The notes: generated by a model not told the origin, from the sequence alone. DNA of 64,000 bases from Schistocerca nitens (GCF_023898315.1 NC_064623.1:21845640-21909639); one strand, 5' to 3'; shown: positions 1-12,727, counted from the first letter of the stretch. Translations and numbers: made by a program.

Positions 1-740
1 CACCCGACCCCGTCATTGGACTTAGAGCCATCTGTATAAATGAAGGTCATATTAATGAACTTCGAACGAAGTTCGATAAAACGGGAGTGGTAGACTGAAC
101 TGGGGGTAACCTCCTTCGGGAGCGAGCAGAGGTCAAGGTGGACGCGAACCTGAGCCTGGAGCCAAGGTGGCGTGTGGCTCTCGCCCACTCGAAAGGTTGC
201 TGGGAGTGAAAAATTAAGGTGTTTAAGGAGGCGACGAAACCGAACTCCAGGGGGTAGCAGGGCAGAGACATACAACCCGTATTGACTGTCTAGAGAGTCA
301 TCAAAAAAGGAACGATAAGACGGGTGGTCGGGCATCGCCAGTAGCCGACAAGCATACCGACAAAGCTGTATATCGCGCCGGTAGGTGAGCGGCAACTCAC
401 CAGCGTCAGCATGAAGACTCTCGACGGGACTAGTATAAAACGCTCCGATCGCAAGTCGTAAACCCCGATGTTGTATGGAGTTGAGGCGGCGTAAGATGGA
501 TGGCCGTGCAGAGGAGTATACGAAGCTCCCATAATCCAGCTTGGAGCGGACGATCGACCGATAGAGGCGAAGTAGGACGGTTCGATCCGCTCCCCACGAC
601 ATACCACTGAGAACACGGAGGACATTGAGAGAACGGGTACAACGGGCAGCCAAATATGACATGTGGATGCATGCACCATGTAAGGCATCTTTCCCGAAAT
701 GGCTCTCTTCAGCAACATTTGGAAGTACAGAGGTCAAACC
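1..740 (-). pseudogene. RNase H-bearing LINE, end of reverse transcriptase and start of RNase H
   Basis: Read on the minus strand, this stretch encodes the C-terminal part of a non-LTR retrotransposon polyprotein. Visible pieces include LRVLSGMSWGADR, LYRSIVRSKLDYGSFVYSS (typical of the end of the RT/thumb region of Jockey/I-type elements), then a spacer and, at the window edge, FIYTDGSKSNDGVG, the first RNase H motif with its catalytic aspartate. The frame shifts more than once across the fragment (the open pieces at 290-718, 430-672 and 47-271 lie in different frames), so it is a decayed copy. RNase H after RT points to the I-like group of LINEs. The 3' part lies outside the window to the left. 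The clade is tentative. Confidence 0.75.
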
Positions 741-860
741 CTACATAGGACCATCACATAAAGGCTGAAACGTGTGAGACTCCTTTTAGTCGCCTCTTAC
801 GACAGACACGAATACTGAGGGCCTATTCTAACCCCCAGACCTGCAGGGGGGTTATCTGAG
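741..860 (-). repeat. 5' junction block of the LINE fragment
   Basis: Minus-strand block containing GTCGTAAGAGGCGACTAAAA just upstream of the LINE coding fragment. It has the compositional look of a repeat boundary rather than coding sequence. I cannot tell whether it belongs to the same LINE or to a separate element joined to it. Confidence 0.35.
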
Positions 861-3292
861 CGTTTTGGGGGTTATCTCCAGGAACGAATTGGTCAGGCAA
901 CGTTAGTTGACCTCCGATTCCAACAAGGATTTTCAGCACAAAATTCTTCAAGATTGCTATATGAAGGCAATAGCAGAAATGTAAGCATTGGTTGTTCAAC
1001 AAGAACACAGCTCATTTATGAACCATTTACCACTGTAATACCTGAGCAACCTGGAAGAAGTTTGGTGAAACTATTGGTCAGCTTGAAGCAAGTCACCACG
1101 TGCAATGTGCGACAATTTGCGACTTGGACAAATATTTAGTAGAGGGATATTTGCCTAGAAACAGCGATCCCTAAAACTGATGAGACAATTGCAGTGACCA
1201 ACGCTGTATCAATTTGTTCTGAAAGTGTTATGCATCACAGCATCATCAGTGCCCCTTAACGAATATTTTCAGAAGCAGGACAAATATCCACTAAGGAAAG
1301 ACCAACTAAATAGGGTCAGATTTTATTTATAAATTCGTTTTTGGATACATATGGTAATACTGACAATAACAGCAGGAACACTAATTATAGTTATAAATGT
1401 TATACTGTATTTTTCCTAATTAAAATACCAAAATATAACGAGAATCACTTGGCAAATATTTAGTATTTTGTTGCAATATTTTTAACTTTTACACCAGACG
1501 ATGTTTAAAACTAGTGAGAAAAAATTAATAGGGACGTAACAAAATTATTGCTCCAATGTCATTCTAAAGGACTATGATCAAACCAGATAAAAATACAGGT
1601 TTAGTGACCTGAATCAAAAAGGAGATGTGCCTTCCTTTCACTTATGTGAAAGTGATGAGTCATGAGAAAGAACTAGTTGATTCCAGTGGCTGACCAGTTC
1701 TGATCAGATCTCTAAAATAAGTTTCACCCATATCTAAATCTGTCGCAGCTGTTTGCTTGGCTGGAAGAATGCGGGAAGTCCAACAGCAGCGAGCTACTAG
1801 GCGACATATGCAGTATTTGTTTCACGCACACGGGCCGGAACAACGTAGATAGTTCTTCCTACATAATTATTGAAACAGTCACCAGAAATTACGGCTGGCG
1901 GCCTCTGTCTCAGATGATGAGCAGCTTATGGAGTTAAGATCCGAACAGCGTATTTTGTGGAATATAGCTGACGCCGAGTTGAAAAAGTAGATGCAGGAGT
2001 CTGTACGAATATGAATAAAAGTGAAGGAAACATGTAAGCAGAAATATCCGAGTATGTCCAACTTAATACATTTACCAATGTATTTGGATACGGTGGCCGA
2101 TGCCCGGCTACCAGCTTTCGTCCAAATCACTGGGCGTGTTAACTTGTTCGGACGGGTAGGCGAACGTCGTCTGCCCATTTTCCACTGGTCAGCAACGCGC
2201 TGCAATGACTGAATCCAGACACGCCCTGCGATCGTTCTCTAATCACTTCACAGAAACCATTCGGCAAAAAAATTAATTTTTGGTTTACCTGTAGCCTTGT
2301 ATTTATGATGATGCGCGTATCATTCCGTTAATGGTCATAGTTACTGTCATTTACGTGGAAGTAAGACTGCGCGAAATTTTCGAAGTTCGCAACGATAAAT
2401 GTAGGTTGCTATGATTTTACGTTTAGTGAATATTACGTAATATGTCACTGCATATGAAATTTAGCTGACTCATTCAATTATTCTTTTTAGACTTGGGTGG
2501 TGGTCTCACCAGTCTCGAGAATTTCTCTGATGCAGCACAGCCAGAGTGAAATATCCACAACAATCCCCATATTTCATAAACGGTTTGAGATACCGAAACG
2601 AGAATTTGGCAAATGATATCACACAAAGGGGAGAATTTAGCCTTACGATTACGCAAAATCGTATCTGCCGTGTTATTCCACTAACTACAGACTTTTTCGA
2701 CGAAAGAACGTAATTTTGAAGGGCAATCGATAGCTGACGAAACGATAAATGCCACGGCTTTTAGTACAACGAAAGTTAAGAAGTTACATGTTTTGTAACG
2801 AGGATGTGCTTTTCCACAAGCAACTGACCTCGCTTTTCCTCAGTTTCTAACTTCATGAAAATAAACCACTGTTTCAGAATTCTCTTGCAGTCATGCCTGC
2901 ATACCATGTCAGAGGTTACACTGTACAAAAACTAATTTCGAAGTCGAAACCAGTTAAATCTGATTATTTTACTCAAGATTGGCCACTCATGGCGTGTCTC
3001 TGAAAGTTAAAAACGGGTAACGAACCATGCGAGAATAGCTGCATTTTCGACATAAAAACCTCTTAGGAGACAGATTTTGTTGGATGGTTACCTATCAAAT
3101 GTGGGCGTGGAGGGACCCAACTTAATATGTATAAAAAATGTAAGCGTTGGTTTCAGATTAGTACGGTACTTCCCTAAGTATTATTTTAATTATAGTGGAA
3201 TCACTTTTATAGCGTACGGGACGGGGGGGGGGGGCGCATTTTCACGCTACCCTAGTCTAACCACTACTCCGCCATAAACTGCTGTTCTAGCC
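861..3292. other. no recognisable gene; AT-rich, holds a 12-G tract
   Basis: All open frames here are short and none resembles a known family on either strand. A run of 12 G lies at 3223-3234. The right end (about 3250-3292) is the original left flank of the LTR element insertion. I see no SINE boxes or terminal inverted repeats. Confidence 0.5.
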
Positions 3293-3435
3293 ACCACGTA
3301 ATAGCTATTCGTAGATGCTTTGACTGGCTCAACGTGATGCGCAGCGTTAGTTACTTTAAATCGCTGTACACCCGTTGCGCCCGTCTACCAGCACCATTGC
3401 CACTTGTGGTTAATCTTTCCAGTAAGCATTCTATG
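3293..3435 (+). repeat. 143-bp direct repeat, left copy, flanking the LTR element
   Basis: This block (ACCACGTAATAGC ... CATTCTATG) is repeated at 10566-10708 with only two mismatches by eye. It ends exactly where the left LTR begins, while the right copy starts where the right LTR ends. It is far too long for a normal target-site duplication. CTATG, the last five bases, recurs immediately after the right copy (10709-10713) and could be the real 5-bp target duplication. Confidence 0.9.
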
Positions 3436-4198
3436 TATAGCGTCCCCAGTGCTACATTTTTTTCATGTAGCCGTAAAATAATAATTTCTCTGTGTAGGTT
3501 TAGATTGCAAAGAAATAATTTATGACAGAATGATCTAAAGAGACAAGTTACACTCTTTTGTTAATTTTTTAGTCGACTTCACTTCTTTTGTCTTTAATGT
3601 GTCTAGAGGGACATCTTGCGTGTGCTGACAAATGTAAGCATATTTGTATGAGTTAAGCATATAATAGACTGATTTAATATTATTGTGCACTTTTAATTTG
3701 TAAGAGGTGATCCCGATTTCATGTCCGCCTTCCTTGAATTAACCTGCATTCAAGTAATTTACAGCTCAACAATCGCAGCGGCCGATGCAGCCAACGACGC
3801 CATTACGTGGCGATATTAACTTATGAAAAATTAGCGGAAGCTGAAAACTCGCCCGCTATTAGCATAATATTAATTTTTCTCCACAGCCGCCCGACGTTGC
3901 AGAAACAGCTTTAAGATTCTTATTTTCAGTACCATAGCCGAGAGCCAGAGCCAGGACTCCGACTGCAATACAAAGGTTAACGGAGGTAAGAAAAATACTC
4001 TCGCGCGTGTATGGGCCGCAATTTTAATTAATAACTAAAGATTTCTTGCTTTAATGTGAACTGACTGGCCGAGGAAATCAATATGAAAAGTTTATTACAT
4101 TGTTCAACTTAAATATTATTTTTAATAAGGCCCACCACGTACGTCGGCAACAGTCAAAAAATAATAATAATGATAACAATAATATATATATTAAATTA
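3436..4198 (+). repeat. left LTR of the gag-protease element
   Basis: It starts TATAGCGTCCCCAGTG and ends near TTAAATTAC. It aligns along its length with 9806-10567. The first internal bases run to the primer-binding-site-like motif at 4221. The LTR edge is uncertain by about 20 bases because the sequence between 4199 and 4220 has no counterpart at the right LTR. Confidence 0.85.
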
Positions 4199-4220
4199 CG
4201 ACGGCCGACGGACGCGAGAT

Positions 4221-4238
4221 TGGCGCCGCAACTTTGGG
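4221..4238 (+). promoter_or_regulatory. putative primer binding site
   Basis: TGGCGCCGCAACTTTGGG sits just inside the left LTR. TGG at the start and a GC-rich core are typical of tRNA-complementary primer sites in LTR elements. The tRNA partner cannot be assigned by eye. Confidence 0.6.
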
Positions 4239-4723
4239 GCCCGATTAATATGATTATATTGTACTGAATGTAATTATGTATGTGTCTAATTGTTGTAAAA
4301 TATTAATGCTTGTATGAATTCTTTTACATGTACAACAACAAAACCACACCCTGAGGAGATCTGGAGAGGAAAAAGAGTAGAAAAGAAAAAGGATTGCGAG
4401 AAAGAAAAATAAAGGTAAGGCCTATTGTGCAAGCATCCTGTGTAGCTCTGTGCGGAATATCGAACCCATGTGCACATGAGATACCTTCGGTGTTTTATTT
4501 ATTTATATGTTTATTTTTGGAGGGGATAATTATTCGTTTGTGTATCAGTGTTAAAGATTCGTCAGTGGCTTAAAGTGAATTTAGTATGGGTAAGATAGGA
4601 CAACCTAAAGCATCCGTACCAAAGAACAAAATTCTGTTAATATGGAAAGTGAGGATCATTTGCAATACGTAAACGAATCCCAAGCCACCGCCTCGGATAA
4701 TTTCCGGAGCGGGGGGCGAGGAT

Positions 4724-6655
4724 ATGTGGACGGTGAATGACGCTCCACAGCAGAATGGGAATAGAGTAACAACTCCACTGCCTGGGCAGGGGGGCCAATC
4801 GAGTGCTAGATTAAGCGGGACACCAGTATGCTCACCGATTGCAGACCCATTTGCAGAATTTCTGCGCAGGTTAGAAGAAAGAGATAGGGAAAAGGAAAGA
4901 ATGTTAGAACAGAGGGAAAAAGAAAGAGACGAAAAACTGGCTCAGATGCTACGTGAGCAAGAGCAGCGCAATGAAGCAAAACTAGATAGGATCCAAAGCG
5001 AACTTGCCGAGATGCGGGACGCTTGCAAAGAAATACCCGATCTTGTGCAAAGCTTAGCCGGCGAGATGCAAAAACTACAGATATCGCAGGCGAGGCTTGA
5101 AGATAATGTCCAGACTTTAACCAACCGCGTGGATAATGTGGAGATAGATGCACGGAAAAGTATTGACGCATACTTGGAAGTGCAATCTCAAAAAGTAGAA
5201 AAAGAATTAAATGAATGGCTAGAAGTAAAGGATCGCGAGATATTTGCAAAGATTGAAAGCGATGTAAAAACAGCTGTAGAACAAGCGACTGCGGCCGCGA
5301 GTGTAAATATTGACGCTAGTGCTGCCGCACTACATGCCGAATTAGCACAGATCAAGTCCCGTGTGACAGCGGAGTTGCCAAACTGGCAACAGGAGGTCGT
5401 GCGAAGACTGTCTGCGTTGGAAAGCAATGTAAACAGTGGCGGACAGATCATGAATCCGACTCCGCGCACTGATTACTATAATAACGCTGACGGTAGGCAG
5501 AGTACGAGTGCGCAACCGCAACCTAATGCGAATTATGAGCACGAACAACATGCGATACCGTGCAGCGCACATCATGAAGTGATGAATGTCCCAGAATGTA
5601 GCAATCAGACGTGCAAAAAAGAGGACAATGTAATAAAACACAGTACATTCCATCCTTTCAATAGCGAAAAACGAAATGTCCACCCTGTTGTATTTATTAA
5701 GAGCTTCAGGAATGTGTTTCCCAGGACATGGACGGAAAGACAAAGGATACAGTTCGTGGTCTCCTTTATTCAAGGTGACGCGGCACTGTGGGCCACCGAC
5801 GTGTCCGAAAAATGTCTAACGATGCAACAGTTTGAAGGTGCATTCTTGCAAAAATTCTGGTCCGATAGCGTCCAAGAAAGACTACGAAAGGAGTTGTACA
5901 GTCCAGAAATGTACAATCCTAAGATGGGAACGTTACGCAAATATTTCGAAAAGTATATAAACAAAACCAGGTACTGGGACGAGCCAATGTCCGATCGTGA
6001 CATAATCAGATTAATAAAAATGAAGTTGCCCAGTGAAATTAAAAGATATTTCATCAATGTGCCGGAATACGATATAGAACAATTCATGGAAATAGTGGAT
6101 TCTGTTGATTCGTTGATCGAAGATATGAAAACTGAAAACAAGTGGAACCATGCAGGCTGTAATCAACAAAAAACCGATTACAATAGCAGCCACAGTAACG
6201 GTAGTAACTTAGTACCAAATGGTAACGGGAATAGGCAAGAGCACCGGCAACAGAATCGAGGCACAAACAATGGCAATGGTTATAACGGCAACGGTTGTAA
6301 TCGTCAAAATCGAAAGAGACATCATGATGGACGCATGAGAAATGGATATAATGGTAACGGCAATCCGCAATGGCGGAACAACCGAAACCAGTGGCGTGGT
6401 TGTAATGAACCGACACCACAGTGGCAACAAAACACAGCGCCACAATGGAACGCCAACCCAGGTCCATCACAGAGCATGTCAGGAAGTTACAACCGACCAC
6501 CGCAAAACCAGAGTCACACACAATATCAAAATACACCATCGGGGAGGCAGGGCGGCCAACCCAACAGTAGCAACAACAACAACCAGAACCACAATGTGAG
6601 GTTAGTGGAAGTGACAGACAACTGTCAACCCACTAATGCTCATCCGTTAAACTAA
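4724..6655 (+). pseudogene. gag-like region of the fossil Gypsy-type element
   Basis: One long frame of 643 codons. Residues about 50-180 are a highly charged coiled coil (repeated E/K/R heptads). Residues about 310-470 match the retrotransposon gag core, with phrases such as FIQGDAALWA, LRKYFEKYINKTRYWDEP and LIKMKLPSEIKRYF. The last 170 residues are rich in N, Q and G with scattered R, a likely nucleic-acid-binding tail; I see no CCHC zinc knuckle. A leader of about 500 bases separates it from the primer site. The protease-like region follows 24 bases downstream. Treated as a fossil part; the clade within Gypsy is not resolved. Confidence 0.8.
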
Positions 6656-6678
6656 AGACAGCCACAATACGCTCTCCG

Positions 6679-7611
6679 TTGTTGGCTGCAGGATGGTGTA
6701 GTGAGGGCACATTCACAGATGACAGCCATAAACTTTGTATGTTGAGATACAATGAAGGAACAAAAATAGGAAAGGAACTTGTAGACATACCGCAGAAATG
6801 CAACCGAACCGACAAAAGTGTTGTGCAGGCTATATTGCAAGCAGATATGTACGGAGCACCAATACAGATAATAGTCGATACCGGTGCGTCAACCAATGTC
6901 ATGAGTGCAAATTTTTACAAGTACTTGAGTCAAAATAATAGAATACCAGTATTGCCAGTGAAGAATTGTCGTGTTACAGGTGCAATAGGTGCACAATCTC
7001 ATATCATAAAGCACCAGGTGCAAGTCGAGTTTACGGTAGGAAATGAAGCAATGAAAAGCTCGTTCCTAATAGTTAAGGGATTAGGTGTTGCTTGCATCCT
7101 GGGGATGGAATTTTTACGCCAGAGGGACGCAAAAATCGACCTCTTGTGCGGGGAAGTAAGCCTTATGAATGAGGGTACACGTGTAATTTTGCCGTTGTTG
7201 AGGACACGGGAAGTGCACGGTAAATATTGCCGGAACTTTCAGTCGAGATTCGAAGGAATACAGGTAATGAATTTATATTCTGACCTAAGTACAAGACAAG
7301 CATATTATAAAGAATTTATTACTGAAGACAAAGAGGAAAAAAGGAAACTCATAGCCATGAAAGTTAGGGAGTCAGAACATTTGACTGAAACACAACAAAA
7401 CGAATTGACTCAGCTACTTACAGATTATGAGAATGTGTTTTCGGAAAAACCCGGTGTTATCGAGGGCTACACCTATAACATCGAAGTGGTACCTCACGAT
7501 ACTTTCTGTCACGCAAACTATACCATCCCGTGGTCAAAGGAGGCAGCTACGAAGGAAATGAGAAAAATACAAAGACGTTCGCTCAGTAGAGCAACTTTTA
7601 CATATATATAA
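6679..7611 (+). pseudogene. aspartic protease-like region of the fossil Gypsy-type element
   Basis: A 310-codon region with a retropepsin-like motif IIVDTGASTNVMS near residue 65 and a later hydrophobic stretch ending CILGMEFLRQ, the usual second half of Gypsy proteases. The C-terminal part (ENVFSEKPGVIEGYTYNIEV) resembles the linker that leads into reverse transcriptase in Gypsy pol, and recognisable pol similarity stops there. Confidence 0.8.
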
Positions 7612-9805
7612 GTAGTAGGTTAAGTTTATAGTGTATTTTTTTCTGTGTGTAAATGTTCAGACTTTAGTGTAACATTTAAAGACAATGAGGCACACAAGAT
7701 TAGTGTGATTCCACTTTGTAGATGTTAAGGAATAACAGTATTTTTAAACAATTGCATTTAAAAAAAATGAACGTAGATTTAAGAATATTTTACAAATTTC
7801 ATGTTTAAAAATGCTTTAAAAAATATTAAAAACAATTCAACAGCATGTAATGATGAAAGAATTTTTTTATTAGTGTGTCATGAATATTTTTGAACTGTAG
7901 TAGTAATGCAACTTATGAAATTCAATATTATAGTGTATATGTTCTATGTATTTATGTCTATACCGATCTTGAAATATGCTCAATCATAATTTACTTAACA
8001 ATATCAGTGCAGGGCGTACATCACCCAAGGTACCTCATGTGTTGTGGTCAAGGTACAAAGCCAATCAGTAAACGCGACTACCGCTAAGCACTGTTAAAAT
8101 ATATTGCCATCTGCTAAGGCAGAGATTTGCACGAATTTGTAGTGTAAACAAAAGTCACAAACCTAACAATCTAGGAACTTGCACGCTAGGCCTAGATTAT
8201 AAAATGTCTACAATAATGTGAGAGGCAAAGTTTTGTACAGTCGAGCCTGGCTCTGGAGGGCAAGTACGCAATGAGTGGGCAGACATGACATGGGGACTTA
8301 CCTCAGATGAGACGGAAATACAATTGTATAGTCAAAAAATCTGAAGGCAAGTACGACTCTAAGTGGAAAATGAAAAGAGATAATTAGTGCGAGAGACTGG
8401 TAAAATCCAGCACGAGCCAAAATCCAGTTCAGACTGAATGAAATACATTAGTGTTTGTGAACTAATCGAAACAGTTACTTTAAACAGTGTGAAAAACTGA
8501 AGGTGAAACTGTGATACGGACAGTGAAATGCTAGTATTGAACGTTCAACAGCGGTAAAGACGCCAAACGCCAATATTACGCACGAAAAACTGAATTTGCT
8601 TATAAATGTAAACTGTTAACGTGAAGTGAGCCCACAGTCAATATTTTTGGGGACAGACTGTAATTTCAGTGAGTACAACAATGCGAGATTGGAATGCGAT
8701 GCGTGGACTGTTGCAAGACAGCGACCGCAGAAACGGCGAATGTTTGTGCTAAGCTCGTATTGGGACACTCACCAGTGCCTGCGAGTGCGGCGAAAACAAA
8801 TAATTTTGTCAAGACAAAAACTGACGTGTGATGGAAACAGTATTGCATCAAAACTGCATTCACGGGAGAAGGTCCATGTCATGCATTCTGCAAGACAGTG
8901 CTAGCTTGACACTCGGAAACTGGCGAAAACTTAACAACTGCCGCACTAATAAATGCTTCTTTCCCACTAGCGTAACCATCTGCAGCGGGAAACAAATATT
9001 ACGTTGGTTGTGTGTATGTTTCATGTACTACGTCGGAGATGCGTAGCAGAGCTGACTCCTGCCAACAAGAGCGGGGGGCGAATATCATCCCACTCCGCCA
9101 CGCCCGGGCGAGACAGAAGCGCATCGCCAACGGTGCAGCCGATCAGCTGATTCTGACGTTCCGCGACGGCGAGACACACGCTGGCGTCGGGCGGGCGTTG
9201 ACCTCTCTGCAGCCGCCGCGACCGCCGAACACCGAACACACCAACCGACGCCGTCGCGAGCCAAACGTCGCGGAGTAGATCATCAACGACACCGCAATCA
9301 AGTGTTATAATGACCTCATTTTTTTGCATAGTGCAACAAAAATATTTGTATGCACATCCTGTACTCCAATGACATTCCAGAAACAATTAAGTGAAAGTGA
9401 CCCAAGCAGTTAGTCTGTCGCTCCGCCGAGGTTTTCCCCAGGTTTCCCTACGGCCGCGCCAAATGGGGAGCGAACAGTTGACACCCCTGGGACGTCAAAT
9501 ATTCCGGACTAACTCGTGATTGTATACCTTGAACACTGCAAAAGTTGCAACCCTAAGAAGAGGCAGCCAAAATAAAACTAATTGTACATAACTGTATACG
9601 TAACCAATTGTATATTATATTGATATGTAGATAACTTCATCTGTATTACCCTTTGTGTGCAACGCACCTCAGTAATTACAACACACGATGTGACATATGT
9701 AAACTGTGAAAGAAAAATCTGCATGTGGACACTGTGGACATGAAAGTGGAAATATTTATGTCAAAAAACACGAACATTTTTTATGACAAACATTTCGGGG
9801 GGCAA
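7612..9805 (+). other. internal non-coding stretch of the LTR element, content unknown
   Basis: Lies between the protease-like region and the right LTR. No family-like protein is visible on either strand. Composition changes from AT-rich (7620-8100) to GC- and CpG-richer at about 9050-9290. It ends in a polypurine-like CGGGGGGCAA at 9796-9805. Confidence 0.6.
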
Positions 9806-10567
9806 TATAGCGTCCCCAGTGCTAAATTTTTTTCATGTAGCCGTAAAATAATAATTTCTCTGTGTAGGTTTAGATTGCAAAGAAATAATTTATGACAGAA
9901 TGATCTAAAGAGACAAGTTACACTCTTTTGTTAATTTTTTAGTCGACTTCACTTCTTTTGTCTTTAATGTGTCTAGAGGGACATCTTGCGTGTGCTGACA
10001 AATGTAAGCATATTTGTATGAGTTAAGCATATAATAGACTGATTTAATATTATTGTGCACTTTTAATTTGTAAGAGGTGATCCCGATTTCATGTCCGCCT
10101 TCCTTGAATTAACCTGCATTCAAGTAATTTACAGCTCAACAATCGCAGCGGCCGATGCAGCCAACGACGCCATTACGTGGCGATATTAACTTATGAAAAA
10201 TTAGCGGAAGCTGAAAACTCGCCCGCTATTAGCATAATATTAATTTTTCTCCACAGCCGCCCGACGTTGCAGAAACACTTAGCTTTAAGATTCTTATTTT
10301 CAGTACCATAGCCGAGAGCCAGAGCCAGGACTCCGACTACAATACAAAGGTTAACGGAGGTAAGAAAAATACTCTCGCGCGTGTATGGGCCGCAATTTTA
10401 ATTAATAACTAAAGATTTCTTGCTTTAATGTGAACTGACTAGACGAGGAAATCAATATGAAAAGTTTATTACATTGTTCAACTTAAATATTTTTAATAAG
10501 GCCCACCACGTACGTCGGCAACAGTCAAATAATAATAATAATAACAATAATATATATATTAAATTAC
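9806..10567 (+). repeat. right LTR of the gag-protease element
   Basis: Near-identical copy of the left LTR, preceded by a purine-rich tract. It is followed directly by the right copy of the 143-bp flank repeat. Confidence 0.85.
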
Positions 10568-10708
10568 CACGTAATAGCTATTCGTAGATGCTCTGACTGG
10601 CTCAACGTGATGCGCAGCATTAGTTACTTTAAATCGCTGTACACCCGTTGCGCCCGTCTACCAGCACCATTGCCACTTGTGGTTAATCTTTCCAGTAAGC
10701 ATTCTATG
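10566..10708 (+). repeat. 143-bp direct repeat, right copy
   Basis: Two mismatches against 3293-3435. It sits between the end of the right LTR and a second CTATG at 10709-10713, so the order at the right edge is LTR, copied left flank, CTATG, target DNA. Confidence 0.9.
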
Positions 10709-10713
10709 CTATG

Positions 10714-12509
10714 AAAATTACGTGACATTTGACTACAGAGCGCGAATACGAAGCTAAATCTCCGTAAGCAGTTGTTGCCCAAACTGTCAAAAACCCCGAA
10801 TCACCATTTATTCAAACAATTTCCAATTAATTACTAAGATTCTGCTGAAGCAACCAGCTTCCCGAAGTTTAAGCGAAACTTGTCTAAGGAATTAAAGAGG
10901 ACCAAAGATCGCTAAACACAGGATGTACTGACATCACGCATTAGCTTTTCCGTTACCCGCCGATAAAAAGGCAATACTCTGTAACAGCTGCGCTATGCGG
11001 CGTATCAGCCAAGAAAGCTCCGTACTTACCGAGAACTGCGCCGTCAGACAGCAAACAGCAGTCATGTACAGACCCAGGACGCTCCGCTCGCAAAACACGG
11101 ACAGCCGCTGTCGCCCTCGTCTCCATTTCGTTATCGTCTAAACGCAAGTCACTGTATAGTTGTCAGATAAAAAGATTTGCAGCAGGCAGCCGAAATGGAA
11201 CTCCCGTCCGAAATATGCCACGCGCCCGTTTCCCCGTGAACTCTGATACTGCTGCTTACTCTCCCAACGCAACCGATAGCCTCACGCCACATACCCGAAC
11301 TGAGGCACTCAACGCAACGAGAGTTAATGGGGTATCATTGTCTGCATTCCGTACCTGCAATCGACACAGATCACATGTCGATATCAAACATGTCGCAGTT
11401 GGTAGAGAACTGTCAGCGCAGACTTTCCAGTCGCGATTGTCGATATCGAAACGCGATAAGTATTCGTTCGTTTCGCCTTCAAATAACGTGACCGCAATTT
11501 CGTGATACATCTACCTGCAAAATATAAAATCATTAAAGAAATTCAGTAGGGTAATACTAAAAGATTCACTACAGTAACCGCAGACACCGATATTTATGAA
11601 TTATTCCGTAACAAATATATAATATAGGGATTTCGGCACCCTACATCTTAGTACATCGAATGTCAAAAGAGAAGTGAATCACAAGAAATGAAAGTCTCCA
11701 TTTCTTTCCAAAATCACTTGCTTCTTTCAGAAAATTAACGTTTTTGCTACAGATGTTTCCTTTTTATGTTTCATACAAATAGTTTTGAATTTTTCATTAC
11801 ATCTGTTACTTAATCATTGACATTATATATATTACTCGTGACACAGGAGTTTTTACGATTTGAAAGTTTCTGTGTAGAAAAGGAGAGACTGAAACGCCTT
11901 TTTTTATTTTACGCTTCACTGACCTCCTGAATTACCGAATAACAGCACTTCACATCTAGGATTCGGCTGAAACTGTGGATGGTTACTTGACTACATTACA
12001 CGCGGATTCCTTCGTTCACACAATCTTACAAGTTAACAAAAACTGAATAGTCTCCTCAGAACATTTGAGAGTTTAATGACTCACTCAAGGAGTCTGACAA
12101 CATTTTGTCCTTGGTCCGGACAGATATTTTGGTTTGATCACCAGTTTGGGTGCGTATTAGGGAAACTGGACTAAAACACCAATCTGAATCTTCAGAAATA
12201 CTTATTTCCAATATGTTTAATTACATGACTTTCAGTAAGTGGTACATTTACGTAACTTGGAAAATGCCATGTAATAAGTGCTAAGTTTGTAAAAAGACAA
12301 AGAATAATTCTAATGTTTTCGATTGCAACATAACACGAATTAACTTTTGAGTAAATTTTCTTGATGTTTTGCAATAGTACCTTGAAATTTAGAGTCCATT
12401 TGCGTTAAGGTGGTGAATTTAAAGGTATTTTCTATAACGACTTTTCTTTATGTTTCATTGTGATCGTATTATAGAGTTTTGATTTCAGTTTGAAGATTAG
12501 ATAAGTATG
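10714..12509. other. flanking DNA, no gene recognised
   Basis: This is the continuation of the target site of the LTR element. At 10950-11510 the DNA is richer in G+C and CpG and has short open frames on both strands (64 codons at 10953-11147 minus, 84 codons at 11256-11510 minus, 96 codons at 11215-11505 plus), none with a recognisable domain. From 11510 to 12509 it is AT-rich with no feature I can support. Confidence 0.45.
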
Positions 12510-12727
12510 TTTTACAGAAGTGGGTTTAATAGTGAATAAGAAAATAGGAATGCAGGTAAGGTACTGCGAACAACAAAGTGAATGCTTTACTGTAGCCAAA
12601 ATAGACACGAAGCTCACACTTACTACCATAGTACAAGTTTATATGCCAACTAGCTCCGGAGATTGAAGAAATGTATGATGAGATAAAAGAAATTATTCAG
12701 ATAGCTAAAGAAGACGAAAATTTAATT

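Larger units (their letters stand above)
3436..10565 (+). mobile_element. young Gypsy-type LTR element carrying only gag and protease (fossil)
   Basis: Two long terminal repeats (3436-about 4198 and 9806-about 10567) bound an internal region with a primer-binding-site-like TGGCGCC at 4221, a gag-like region and an aspartic protease-like region. A purine run (CGGGGGGCAA) precedes the right LTR. The two LTRs differ by roughly five substitutions and a few short indels over about 760 bp by eye, so the insertion is recent. I recognise no reverse transcriptase, RNase H or integrase, so the element is broken or non-autonomous and would have needed enzymes from a relative. About 2.2 kb between the protease region and the right LTR is unexplained. 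Gypsy assignment rests on gag and protease style. Confidence 0.85.

Noticed and set aside
4806-6539. Several minus-strand open frames inside the gag region
   Set aside because: They are shadows of the long plus-strand gag frame. Their composition is Cys/Ser/Phe-rich with no domain.
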